From: Candidatus Aminicenantota bacterium
Lineage (GTDB): Bacteria; Acidobacteriota; Aminicenantia; Aminicenantales; UBA4085
Reading direction: 5' to 3'
DNA: 35,496 nt
NCBI GenBank assembly: GCA_026393865.1
Contig: JAPKZI010000223.1
Location: forward strand, 1 to 35,496
Shown: in pieces, positions 18,358 to 24,668 of the stretch
Layout: each line of letters begins with the position of its first letter
How positions within the stretch are numbered: the stretch's first letter is position 1
Made by a program: the position numbers and the translations under genes
The notes under the pieces: model-generated
Told to the model about the DNA's origin: nothing
The model's input: only the letters and a program-made list of their open reading frames with translations
The model's database searches: none

Positions 18358-19335
18358 TCACCCCGAGAACTCGCGGTGCCAACGCCAAGCGGTTTCGAGG
18401 ATGGCCGCCAGGTCGGAATGGCGGAGCTCCCATCCAAGCAGGCGCTCGGCCTTGTCCTTGGAGGCCAGGAGGACCGGGACGTCGCCCTCCCGCCGAGGCC
18501 GCTCCAGGACCGGGACTTTTCGGCCCGTGATCTGTTCGGCCTTAGCCACCACCTCCCTGACGGAATAGCCCTTGTTCGTTCCGAGGTTGATGAATTCGCT
18601 CTGGGGGGTGGTCGACAGCCTCCGGAGGGCTAGGACGTGCGCGGCCGCCAGATCGGTGACATGGATGTAATCCCGGACGGCCGTCCCGTCAGGGGTGGGG
18701 AAGTCCGTGCCGTAGATCTCGAGCCGATCTTTTTTTCCGAGGGCGGCCAGCAGGATATTGGGAATCAGATGGGTCTCGGGGTCGTGACATTCGCCCATCT
18801 GGCCCTCGGGATCGGCGCCCGCGGCGTTGAAGTAGCGGAGGGAGATGAACTTGAGCCCATAAGCGCGGTCGTAGTCCTGGAGGATCCGTTCCACGAAAAA
18901 TTTCGTCTGCCCGTAGGGATTGAAGGGGTCGAGCGGATGGTCCTCCGGGATCGGGATCCGCCGGGGGATGCCGTAAACAGCCGCGCTCGAGGAGAAAATA
19001 AAGCGCTTGACCCCGGCTTCGAGCATCGCCTCGAGAAGGTTGAGGCTCGAGGAGAGGTTTTGGGTGTAATATTTGAGCGGGTGGACATAGGATTCGCCGA
19101 CCTGGATGAGCGAGGCGAAATGGAGGACGGCGTCGATCTCCTTCGTCCGGAAGAGGTTCAGGACATCGTTCCTGTCCTCGAGGTCCCCGACGATGAGCTC
19201 CGCGTCCCGGACGAATTCGCGCCGGCCGGTCGAAAGGTTGTCGAAGACCACGACCTCGAAACCCTGTCGGCCAAGCTGCTTGACGGTATGCGAGCCGATA
19301 TAGCCCGCGCCGCCGGTCACCAGGATGCGGTTCAC
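18358..19335 (-). CDS. galE: UDP-glucose 4-epimerase
   Basis: It interconverts UDP-glucose and UDP-galactose with bound NAD for surface glycan precursors. The 325-residue short-chain-dehydrogenase-type product has the Rossmann motif GGAGYIG (8-14), the catalytic SSSAAVYG (Ser115-117 region) and Tyr141-x3-Lys145 (PYGQTK), and RYFNAAGADPEGQMGE as found in GalE. Its ATG overlaps the end of the cca gene by 4 nt, so the two form an operon. Substrate could extend to the N-acetylated sugars; this cannot be decided by eye. Confidence 0.93.
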   Translation of the reverse strand: MNRILVTGGAGYIGSHTVKQLGRQGFEVVVFDNLSTGRREFVRDAELIVGDLEDRNDVLNLFRTKEIDAVLHFASLIQVGESYVHPLKYYTQNLSSSLNLLEAMLEAGVKRFIFSSSAAVYGIPRRIPIPEDHPLDPFNPYGQTKFFVERILQDYDRAYGLKFISLRYFNAAGADPEGQMGECHDPETHLIPNILLAALGKKDRLEIYGTDFPTPDGTAVRDYIHVTDLAAAHVLALRRLSTTPQSEFINLGTNKGYSVREVVAKAEQITGRKVPVLERPRREGDVPVLLASKDKAERLLGWELRHSDLAAILETAWRWHREFSG

Positions 19336-20774
19336 GTCGCCGCCCCGGCCATTTTTTTGGCGATCTTCAAGCCCTGGACCTTCGTCTCGAACTCGTTGTC
19401 CAGCTGTCGTTTATAGAGCTCGCGAAGGATCTTGCCCATGCCCGGGCCTGGAGCTACGCCCAGACGGAGAAGGTCCCGCCCCAGGATGAGGGGCTTGATC
19501 GTCTCCCGGTCGACATTCATCTCCCTGAATTTGGCCAGAAGCCATCGGCCTTCACGGTCCAGTCTCCGGACGGGCCGTTCGCTCCGTCCGGCTCTGTCCG
19601 CGACGTCGAGATAGTTCACCAGTTCGATCTCGCCGTCCGTGTCCGCGGCCAAACGGTTGAACGCTTTGCGCGTGACCGATTCCCGGTTCTGCCACAGCTC
19701 CGAGGCCCGGTGGTGGGTCTTGATCAGGAGGAGGGCGGTCTTCCGGAGGGGATATCCTTTCCAAGCGAAGATCTTGAACCGGCCGAAGATCTTCTTGGCG
19801 ATCCGTTCGCTGGCCCCGTCATGGCCGGCGCTGGTGATCACCATCCGGCCCCGCTTGAACTCCCACCGGGTCGTCTCTGCTTTCCCGACGTCGTGATATA
19901 GAGCGGCCAGAAGCAGGGCCAGCGTTCTCGGCGGCTCCAGTTTAGCGGCCATGGCCAGGCGGCGGGCCTGGTCGACGGCCAGCTTGGCGTGGTGCCAGAC
20001 CGTGTGATGCCCGAAGTCATCCTTTTCGGGATGGAAGACCGAGTCCTGGATGATGAGGGTCAGCCCGTAAAGTTCGGTGAAGAGCTGGCGGAGGGCCCCC
20101 AGCCGGAACAGCTCCTCGAGACCCAGGGACGGCCGTTCGGAGAGCAGGAGGATCTTGAACAGCTCTTCGTTGATGCGTTCGACGCTCAGCTGGGTCAGAT
20201 CGATCGTTTTCGAAAGCTCGTAGGTCGAAGGGTCCACCGAGAAGCCGAGGACCGAGGCGAAGCGGGCGGCCCGGAGAACGCGGAGGGGGTCCTCCGGGAA
20301 GGCCCTCGGATTCGTGACCCGGATGAGCTTGGCCCGGATATCCCTGACGCCGCCGAAGGGGTCGACCAGCCGGCCGTCGGCGAGGCGGAGGGCGATGCTG
20401 TTGCAGCGGAAATCGCGACGCTCGAGATCGGCCTCGACGGGGAGGTCCGGGTCGGCGGATACGAGAATGTCCTTGTGACCGCGCGCTCCGTCCGTTTTCG
20501 GCCGGTCCGTTCGAGGGAGGGCGACATCGTAGGTTTTCCCTTGGAGGGTGAACTTGACGATCCCAAAGCTCTTGCCGACGAGGTCCACTTTGCCGTGTCG
20601 CTCGAGAACGGCGATGATCTTTTCGAGCGGGACCCGGGTGACGAGGATGTCCACGTCCTCGGACGGGATCCCGCGGAGACGGTCTCGGACGAAACCGCCC
20701 ACGGCGTAGACGTCCCGCCCGAACAACCGGACGAAGAGCTTTCTGTCGCGGAATCCGGTCTCGAGTTTGGACAT
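19332..20774 (-). CDS. cca: CCA-adding enzyme / poly(A)-polymerase-family nucleotidyltransferase with HD domain
   Basis: Class II nucleotidyltransferases of this group add CCA to tRNA 3' ends or A tails to RNA. From the ATG at 20774 the product has 480 residues (MSKLETGFRD). The head has GGFVRD (26-31) and the metal pair in EDVDIL (Asp40, Asp42), then the RRDFRCNSIAL and VLRAARFASVLGF motifs. An HD phosphohydrolase domain follows (WHHAK near residue 260, YHDVGK near 294), as in E. coli Cca with its phosphatase/phosphodiesterase activity. An upstream in-frame ATG at 20813 lies in the promoter -35 and is rejected. Whether it adds CCA, A-tails or both cannot be told by eye. Confidence 0.9.
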   Translation of the reverse strand: MSKLETGFRDRKLFVRLFGRDVYAVGGFVRDRLRGIPSEDVDILVTRVPLEKIIAVLERHGKVDLVGKSFGIVKFTLQGKTYDVALPRTDRPKTDGARGHKDILVSADPDLPVEADLERRDFRCNSIALRLADGRLVDPFGGVRDIRAKLIRVTNPRAFPEDPLRVLRAARFASVLGFSVDPSTYELSKTIDLTQLSVERINEELFKILLLSERPSLGLEELFRLGALRQLFTELYGLTLIIQDSVFHPEKDDFGHHTVWHHAKLAVDQARRLAMAAKLEPPRTLALLLAALYHDVGKAETTRWEFKRGRMVITSAGHDGASERIAKKIFGRFKIFAWKGYPLRKTALLLIKTHHRASELWQNRESVTRKAFNRLAADTDGEIELVNYLDVADRAGRSERPVRRLDREGRWLLAKFREMNVDRETIKPLILGRDLLRLGVAPGPGMGKILRELYKRQLDNEFETKVQGLKIAKKMAGAAT

Positions 20775-20784
20775 GATCGATCTT

Positions 20785-20813
20785 ATTATAAAAACTGGGA
20801 CGGTCGAGCGCAA
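20785..20813 (-). promoter_or_regulatory. Promoter of the cca-galE operon, near-leaderless
   Basis: Minus strand: -35 TTGCGC (20808-20813), 17-nt spacer, -10 TATAAT (20785-20790), a perfect Pribnow box. Transcription should begin around 20778, only about 4 nt before the ATG at 20774. This decides the start codon, since any earlier ATG would lie upstream of the transcript. Confidence 0.7.
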
Positions 20814-20830
20814 TTCTTATTTTAGATCGC

Positions 20831-20859
20831 TTGTTCTTTCCGGGGCGTTGGTATAAACT
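20831..20859 (+). promoter_or_regulatory. Candidate promoter of the LEA-type gene
   Basis: TTGTTC (20831-20836) and TAAACT (20854-20859) with a 17-nt spacer lie 33 nt before the ATG at 20892, back to back with the cca promoter. An overlapping TATAAA would give only a 15-nt spacer. The match is moderate. Confidence 0.35.
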
Positions 20860-20891
20860 ATCTCATTCAAAATAAATAGAAGATCTCCGGA

Positions 20892-21797
20892 ATGAAGAAG
20901 ACGTTAACGGCGGCGATCCTGGCGGCCTGGATGGTTCTGATGGCCTCCTCCGCCGACGGCGGCCGGGGCCCCGGGCTTTGCCCGGGGGTCCACTTCCGCC
21001 GCGAAGGCTCGTCCCTTGACCGGCAGAAATTTGATGTCGAGCTGTCCTTGAAGGACAAGAAGGTGAGCGACCTCTCGCCCCAGGGGCTGACCCTCGCCTT
21101 TCATGTCGAGATGGTCAATACCCTGTCGACCCCCCTCTATCTCGTCAGGTACGACTACCGGGTCGTCATCGAGCAGGCGGAATTTCTGGATCTCCAGGTC
21201 GGGCTCGACGAGCCCCTCCGGATCGAGCCCCGAAGCGGGCTTCTCGTCGCCCTTCCGGTCAAGATCACCTACGAATATCTCTTTCGAGCGGCGCCGGGCG
21301 TCCAGCCGAAAGACCAGGCATCCTGCCTTTTCACCGGAGGCTTGACCTTTCAGGACGAAAGAAAAAAAGAAAAAAGGGTCCCCCTCGCCTTAACGGCCGA
21401 TTTCCCCATCTACCGCGGCTTGGAAGCCCGAATCCAGCCGATCGCGGCGAAGGACCTGACCGTGGGCGGCGCCGACCTCGTTTTCCGGGTCGCCCTTCGG
21501 AATCCGAACGGCTTCGCCTGCCGGATCGATCGGGTGACCTACAAGCTCAGCCTGGTCGGGGTGAACGTCGCCGAGGGAACCATTGCCCAGGGAACCGGCT
21601 TGGACGGCCGCGGCGAAAAGACGTTCGACATCCCCCTCCTCCTGGATTTTTTCGAAACCGGCAAGATCGTCTATGACGGCCTGGCGCAACCGCCCGTGGC
21701 CGCCCGTTTTTCGGGCGAGGCCGAGATCGGCACGCCCTGGGGAAATTTCAAGATCCCCTTGGATAAGAGCGACAAGGTCGCCGTTCAAAAGCTTTAA
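20892..21797 (+). CDS. Exported LEA14/WHy-domain protein with an in-frame repeat insertion
   Basis: The 301-residue product starts with a signal peptide (residues 1-21, cleavage likely after ASSA). Residues 23-43 are encoded by the dispersed R2 element and share no likeness to the fold. Two LEA type-2 (WHy) beta-sandwich domains follow, roughly 55-165 and 180-295: each has the pattern of a hydrophobic strand followed by N-x-PLYL or RNPNGFACRIDRVTYKLSLVGV and an ending with IPL(L)xF. Bacterial LEA14-like proteins are periplasmic or lipid-anchored and linked to stress; the exact role is unknown. The original protein may have been a lipoprotein before the insertion, but no lipobox remains. Cys30 within the insert is not in a lipobox. 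Confidence 0.85.
   Translation: MKKTLTAAILAAWMVLMASSADGGRGPGLCPGVHFRREGSSLDRQKFDVELSLKDKKVSDLSPQGLTLAFHVEMVNTLSTPLYLVRYDYRVVIEQAEFLDLQVGLDEPLRIEPRSGLLVALPVKITYEYLFRAAPGVQPKDQASCLFTGGLTFQDERKKEKRVPLALTADFPIYRGLEARIQPIAAKDLTVGGADLVFRVALRNPNGFACRIDRVTYKLSLVGVNVAEGTIAQGTGLDGRGEKTFDIPLLLDFFETGKIVYDGLAQPPVAARFSGEAEIGTPWGNFKIPLDKSDKVAVQKL
20959..21020 (+). repeat. R2 modular hairpin repeat, copy A (inside a coding region)
   Basis: 62 bp run from GCGGCCGGGGCCCC to CCCTTGAC. Both ends and the central GGGGGTCCACTTCCGCCG are identical to the intergenic copy at 23707-23806. It forms a hairpin CCCGGGC-TTT-GCCCGGG (20970-20986). Just upstream, CCGCCG-A-CGGCGG (20951-20963) is another palindrome. The copy is translated in frame as residues 23-43 of the LEA-type protein. 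It lacks the 39-bp third module of copy B. Confidence 0.85.
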
Positions 21798-21803
21798 AAA
21801 ACC

Positions 21804-21828
21804 CGGGACCACATACCGTATGGGTACC
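21804..21828. terminator. R1 palindrome copy 2, likely bidirectional terminator
   Basis: GGGACCACATAC (21805-21816) is the imperfect inverse of GTATGGGTACCC (21818-21829), preceded by A6 and followed by T5. It lies in the 38 nt between the convergent LEA-type gene and the first barrel gene. The arm GGACCACATAC recurs at 22729. Confidence 0.6.
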
Positions 21829-21835
21829 CTTTTTC

Positions 21836-22633
21836 TTAAAACCAGTAGTTGACGCCCAGGGAGAGCTGAAACGAGCCGATATCGAAAAGGTCGAAGCCTT
21901 CGAATCCCTGGCTCAACTTGCCCTTGGCGTTGTTGAGTTTGAGCTCGATCTCGACCGTCATCCGGTTGGCGACGGGAAACATCACCCCTCCGAAAATGTG
22001 ATAGCCGAAGCTGATCTTGCCGAAGCCTTCGCCTTCGTAGGCATCCGTAGAATAGACCGGGTAGATCGGCAGCTGAAGGCCGGTGAACGTTTCGTAGATG
22101 TATTCTTCGCCGGACGAGACGATATCGCCCTGCAGCCGGACGCTCCACAGGTAGAGGCCGACGCCCGCGCCGATATAAGGGATGAGCTTGGTCCGCCGGC
22201 CGAGGGGAGCGACCTTGACCGCGAGCTGGATCGGGGTGATCGAGATGTTGAGACGATGCATGGCGGAGAACGTGCTTTGGTCCATAAACGGGGCGTTTTG
22301 ATTCGAGACCGCCCAGATTTGGCTGTCCAGCTGGAAGGCGAGATAGTCCTTAAAGGCGCCGGACTTGCTCTTGCTGAAGGTATCGAGGCTGAAGACGAGG
22401 CTGAGTTCCTTCGTCAGAAAGAATTCGTAAGCGAAGTTGAACGACGTGTCCTGGAAGCTCGACCGGGTGTAGGTCATCGTTTCGAATTCGACCGTCCAGA
22501 GACTATTGGGCCAGCTCGGCCCGTTCTGGGCGCGCGGAGCGAAGTAGGTCAATTTGAACGAGGCGGTGTTGGCGTAGCCGAAGGCTCCCAGGGAGGCCAG
22601 GCCCAGGACCGCGATCAGGATTTTCTTCTTCAT
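21836..22633 (-). CDS. Outer-membrane beta-barrel protein, paralogue 1
   Basis: The 265-residue product has a signal peptide (MKKKILIAVLGLASLGAFGYA) and ends in a barrel-type strand with terminal Phe (LSLGVNYWF), the signal recognised by the BAM complex. Alternating hydrophobic strands (LAVKVAPLG, KLIPYIGAGVGLYLWSV, FGYHIFGGVMFPV) fit an eight-to-ten-strand OmpW/OmpA-like barrel. It is a clear paralogue of the next gene upstream (22822-23622): same length, same order of motifs. AGGAG lies upstream of the ATG. Function is unknown. Confidence 0.85.
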   Translation of the reverse strand: MKKKILIAVLGLASLGAFGYANTASFKLTYFAPRAQNGPSWPNSLWTVEFETMTYTRSSFQDTSFNFAYEFFLTKELSLVFSLDTFSKSKSGAFKDYLAFQLDSQIWAVSNQNAPFMDQSTFSAMHRLNISITPIQLAVKVAPLGRRTKLIPYIGAGVGLYLWSVRLQGDIVSSGEEYIYETFTGLQLPIYPVYSTDAYEGEGFGKISFGYHIFGGVMFPVANRMTVEIELKLNNAKGKLSQGFEGFDLFDIGSFQLSLGVNYWF

Positions 22634-22654
22634 CGTTCGACTCCTGCTTCCACG

Positions 22655-22683
22655 ATTGTAAAGGATTGCCCCCCTGGGGTCAA
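22655..22683 (-). promoter_or_regulatory. Promoter of barrel gene 1 (sigma70 type)
   Basis: Minus strand: -35 TTGACC (22678-22683), 17-nt spacer containing G6, -10 TACAAT (22655-22660). The expected transcript starts near 22648, about 15 nt before the ATG, just enough for the AGGAG ribosome-binding site. Confidence 0.65.
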
Positions 22684-22727
22684 ATCCTCACCCTCTGCTT
22701 TTTTGAGAATAGGGAGCATCGAAGAAT

Positions 22728-22764
22728 GGGACCACATACTAAATTCCAGAGTTCTCTGGAATAG
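22728..22764. repeat. R1 palindrome copy 3a, truncated
   Basis: The R1 left arm GGGACCACATACT (from 22728) leads into a perfect hairpin ATTCCAGAG-TT-CTCTGGAAT (22743-22762). The expected right arm is missing: after ATAG the sequence passes straight into the A-run of copy 3b. The inner stem differs from that of the other copies, so the heart of the palindrome is variable while the outer arm is conserved. Confidence 0.65.
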
Positions 22765-22772
22765 AAAAAATC

Positions 22773-22814
22773 GGGTGCACATACCGAATTCTCCCGAATT
22801 CGGTATGTATACCC
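22773..22814. terminator. R1 palindrome copy 3b, likely bidirectional terminator
   Basis: GGGTGCACATACCGAATTC (22773-22791) and its inverse (22796-22814) form a 19-bp stem with one G-T pair and one mismatch around a 4-nt loop. A6 precedes and T5 follows. It lies just after the stop of barrel gene 2 (stop at 22822, minus strand), where it would end that transcript before barrel gene 1. Confidence 0.65.
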
Positions 22815-22821
22815 TTTTTAT

Positions 22822-23622
22822 TTAGAACCAGTAATTCAGCCCCGCCGAGAACTGAAAACCGCCCAGGTCGAAACGGTCGAAGCCCTCGAACGCGTCGGTC
22901 ATTTTTCCTTTGGCCACGTTGTACTTGGCCCCGATGTCCAGGGTCAGCTTATTGCCCAAGGACAACATAATCCCGCCCAGGACATGATAGCCGAAGGTGA
23001 CCTTGCCGAAGTCCTCGCCTTCCCGGGCATCCACGGCATAGAGCGGATAGACGGGCAGGTCATAGCCGGTGGTGGACTCGTAAACGTATTCGTCGTTAAA
23101 GTCGATGAGATCCCCCTGCATCGCGACGTTCCAGAAGTACGCGCCGATCCCGCCGCCGACATAGGGGATGATCTTTCCCCGGCGGCCGAAGGGAGCGACC
23201 TTCAGCGACAACTGGACCGGTGTGATCGAGACGTTCAGGCGATGACCGGCCGCGAAGGTATTGACGTCCATGTATTTGTCGTATTCGGCGGGAACGGCCC
23301 ACAGCTCGGATTCATACTCGAAGCCGAGGTAATCCCAATAGTCGCCGACCTGGCTTTTGCTGTAGAACGCGTCGATCGAGAGTTCCAGGCTGAGCTCGCG
23401 CGTCAGGAAATATTCGTATGAGAAATTGAAGGACAGACCCTGGAAACCCGTTTTGCTGTAATTCATATTATCGTACTCGATCTTCCACAGGCTGTCCGGC
23501 GAGGTGGCGGAGCTGGGCCCGCGAGGGATGAAATAGTTCACTTTGAGGGAGAATGTATTGGCGTAACCCAGGGCCGAGACCAGAAATAAGGCCGTGATCG
23601 CCAAAAGGATTTTCTTTTTCAT
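22822..23622 (-). CDS. Outer-membrane beta-barrel protein, paralogue 2
   Basis: The 266-residue product has a signal peptide (MKKKILLAITALFLVSALGYA) and ends FSAGLNYWF. It matches paralogue 1 nearly strand for strand (SFNFSYEYFLTRELSLEL, RLNVSITPVQLSLKVAPFGRR, GFDRFDLGGFQFS). AGGAGG at 23629-23634 is a strong ribosome-binding site. It is preceded by a sigma54-type promoter, unlike its paralogue. The two arose by tandem duplication and are separated by R1 elements. Confidence 0.85.
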   Translation of the reverse strand: MKKKILLAITALFLVSALGYANTFSLKVNYFIPRGPSSATSPDSLWKIEYDNMNYSKTGFQGLSFNFSYEYFLTRELSLELSIDAFYSKSQVGDYWDYLGFEYESELWAVPAEYDKYMDVNTFAAGHRLNVSITPVQLSLKVAPFGRRGKIIPYVGGGIGAYFWNVAMQGDLIDFNDEYVYESTTGYDLPVYPLYAVDAREGEDFGKVTFGYHVLGGIMLSLGNKLTLDIGAKYNVAKGKMTDAFEGFDRFDLGGFQFSAGLNYWF

Positions 23623-23649
23623 TTTTTTCCTCCTACACCTGATTTTTTA

Positions 23650-23666
23650 TGCAAAAAGTATGCCAA
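23650..23666 (-). promoter_or_regulatory. Sigma54 (RpoN)-type promoter of barrel gene 2
   Basis: Minus strand reads TTGGCATACTTTTTGCA (23666 to 23650). TTGGCA is the -24 box and TTGCA the -12 box; GG and GC are separated by exactly 10 nt, as in the RpoN consensus. The predicted transcript start near 23640 leaves an 18-nt leader holding the AGGAGG site. Sigma54 promoters need an enhancer-binding activator; no gene for one is in the window. A sigma70 reading of the same region is much weaker. Confidence 0.6.
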
Positions 23667-23955
23667 GTTTCCCGGCCGGTGACCGCGGCCGCCGCACCCC
23701 CCAACAGCGGCCGGGGCCCCTGGCTTGCCAGGGGGTCCACTTCCGCCGTACTCGCCCGTGGATAAAAACCACGGGCGAGTGGCGAGCCGAAGGCTCGTCC
23801 CTTGACTGTGATGAAAAGGGGGCAGTTGTCCTCATCCCGGTCATTCCTCTCTGAAAAATCGGGATTGGGAGGGGTTTTCCCGTCTTGAAGGGCCTCGCCG
23901 TCATTCATGGGGAGATAGTTTAATCCGCGGGCTGGATCTTTGTAAAGGCCGGGCT
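23667..23955. other. Intergenic stretch between barrel gene 2 and tsaC
   Basis: The gene-free region runs from 23623 to 24029 (about 400 nt). It holds the sigma54-type promoter, a palindromic GCGGCCGC-rich stretch (23685-23712), R2 copy B, then about 150 nt (23807-23955) in which I see no gene or clear RNA, and finally the tsaC operator and promoter. Open frames across R2 encode only repeat-derived peptide and are not genes. Confidence 0.6.
23707..23806 (+). repeat. R2 modular hairpin repeat, copy B (intergenic)
   Basis: This 100-bp copy has the same ends and centre as copy A. Hairpin 1 is CCCCTGGC-TT-GCCAGGGG (23717-23734). It has an extra 39-bp module (23749-23787) with a perfect 12-bp stem ACTCGCCCGTGG/CCACGGGCGAGT around ATAAAAA (23750-23780). 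Next comes GGCGAGCC-GAA-GGCTCGTC. Relative to copy A the hairpin-1 stem has a G-C pair changed to T-A on both arms, a compensatory change. Confidence 0.85.
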
Positions 23956-23968
23956 TGACCGACGGTCA
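23956..23968. promoter_or_regulatory. 13-bp palindrome, possible operator
   Basis: TGACCG-A-CGGTCA is a perfect dyad 13 nt upstream of the -35 of the tsaC promoter. Its size and form resemble operators of TetR-family regulators. No regulator gene is in the window, so function is inference. Confidence 0.35.
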
Positions 23969-23981
23969 GAAGCCGGGCAGA

Positions 23982-24010
23982 TTGACATTTGATGAAGCTC
24001 TTTTTAGTAT
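23982..24010 (+). promoter_or_regulatory. tsaC promoter (sigma70 type)
   Basis: TTGACA (23982-23987), 17-nt spacer, TAGTAT (24005-24010): a near-consensus promoter. Transcription would begin near 24017, which rules out the in-frame ATGs at 23991 region and 24009 and points to the ATG at 24030, with GAGGA at 24014-24018. Confidence 0.7.
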
Positions 24011-24029
24011 GGACGAGGATGTCCGTCCC

Positions 24030-24668
24030 ATGAGAACAAAGACCCAGATCATCAAAATCGACCAGGGCGGCATCGCCCCCGCCGGGGCTCTGCTCATCTC
24101 CGACGTTCTGAGGCGTGACGGCGTTCTTGTCTATCCCACGGAAACCTTTTACGGGCTGGGAGCCTTGGCCTCTTCGGATAAAGCGGTCAAAAGGATCTAC
24201 CGTCTCAAGCGGCGGGACCGCGGAAAACCGCTCTCGATCGTGATCGCGGACATGGCCATGGCGGAAGAGTCCGCCGCTTCGATCCCGACGCTCTTCCGCG
24301 TGCTGGCCCGGGAATTCTGGCCGGGGCCGTTGACCTTGGTTCTGAAGGCCAAACCGCTTTTTCCGTCGGCGATGCTGGGCCCCGGCGGCACTTTGGCCAT
24401 GCGGGTGCCCGGCGTGCCCTGGTTGAGGGAGCTCATCCATTCCCTGGGCGAGCCGATCACGGCGACGAGCGCCAATCTTTCGGGCGAAGGGGAGATCTCC
24501 GACCCGGAAAGGGTCGTTCGGGAATTCCGGGGCAAAGCCGACCTTATCGTCGATGGGGGACCGACCCCCGGAGGACTTCCCTCGACGATCGTCGATCTGA
24601 CTTCGGCTGAGCCCCGGATCCTGCGCGCCGGGGCCGTCCCGGCCGCCGCGCTGCGGAAGTATTTTTAG
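24030..24668 (+). CDS. tsaC: L-threonylcarbamoyladenylate synthase (YrdC/TsaC family)
   Basis: TsaC makes threonylcarbamoyl-AMP from Thr, bicarbonate and ATP for the t6A37 modification of ANN-decoding tRNAs. From 24030 the product has 212 residues, the single-domain form without the extra Sua5 domain. It shows VLVYPTETFYGLGALAS, the basic KRRDRGKPLSIVI segment, FWPGPLTLVLKA, MRVPG and TATSANLSGE, all YrdC signatures. The transferase partners TsaB/D/E are not in the window. It converges on metG with the two coding ends touching (24668/24669). Confidence 0.92.
   Translation: MRTKTQIIKIDQGGIAPAGALLISDVLRRDGVLVYPTETFYGLGALASSDKAVKRIYRLKRRDRGKPLSIVIADMAMAEESAASIPTLFRVLAREFWPGPLTLVLKAKPLFPSAMLGPGGTLAMRVPGVPWLRELIHSLGEPITATSANLSGEGEISDPERVVREFRGKADLIVDGGPTPGGLPSTIVDLTSAEPRILRAGAVPAAALRKYF

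Noticed and set aside
23594-23854. 86-codon plus-strand frame over the start of barrel gene 2 and R2
   Set aside because: Its peptide is an antisense of a signal peptide followed by R2-derived residues, also seen in the LEA-type protein; it reflects the repeat, not a gene.
23955-24029. Upstream in-frame starts of tsaC
   Set aside because: They lie within or before the -35/-10 elements, so they would not be on the transcript, and the YrdC family starts after 24030.
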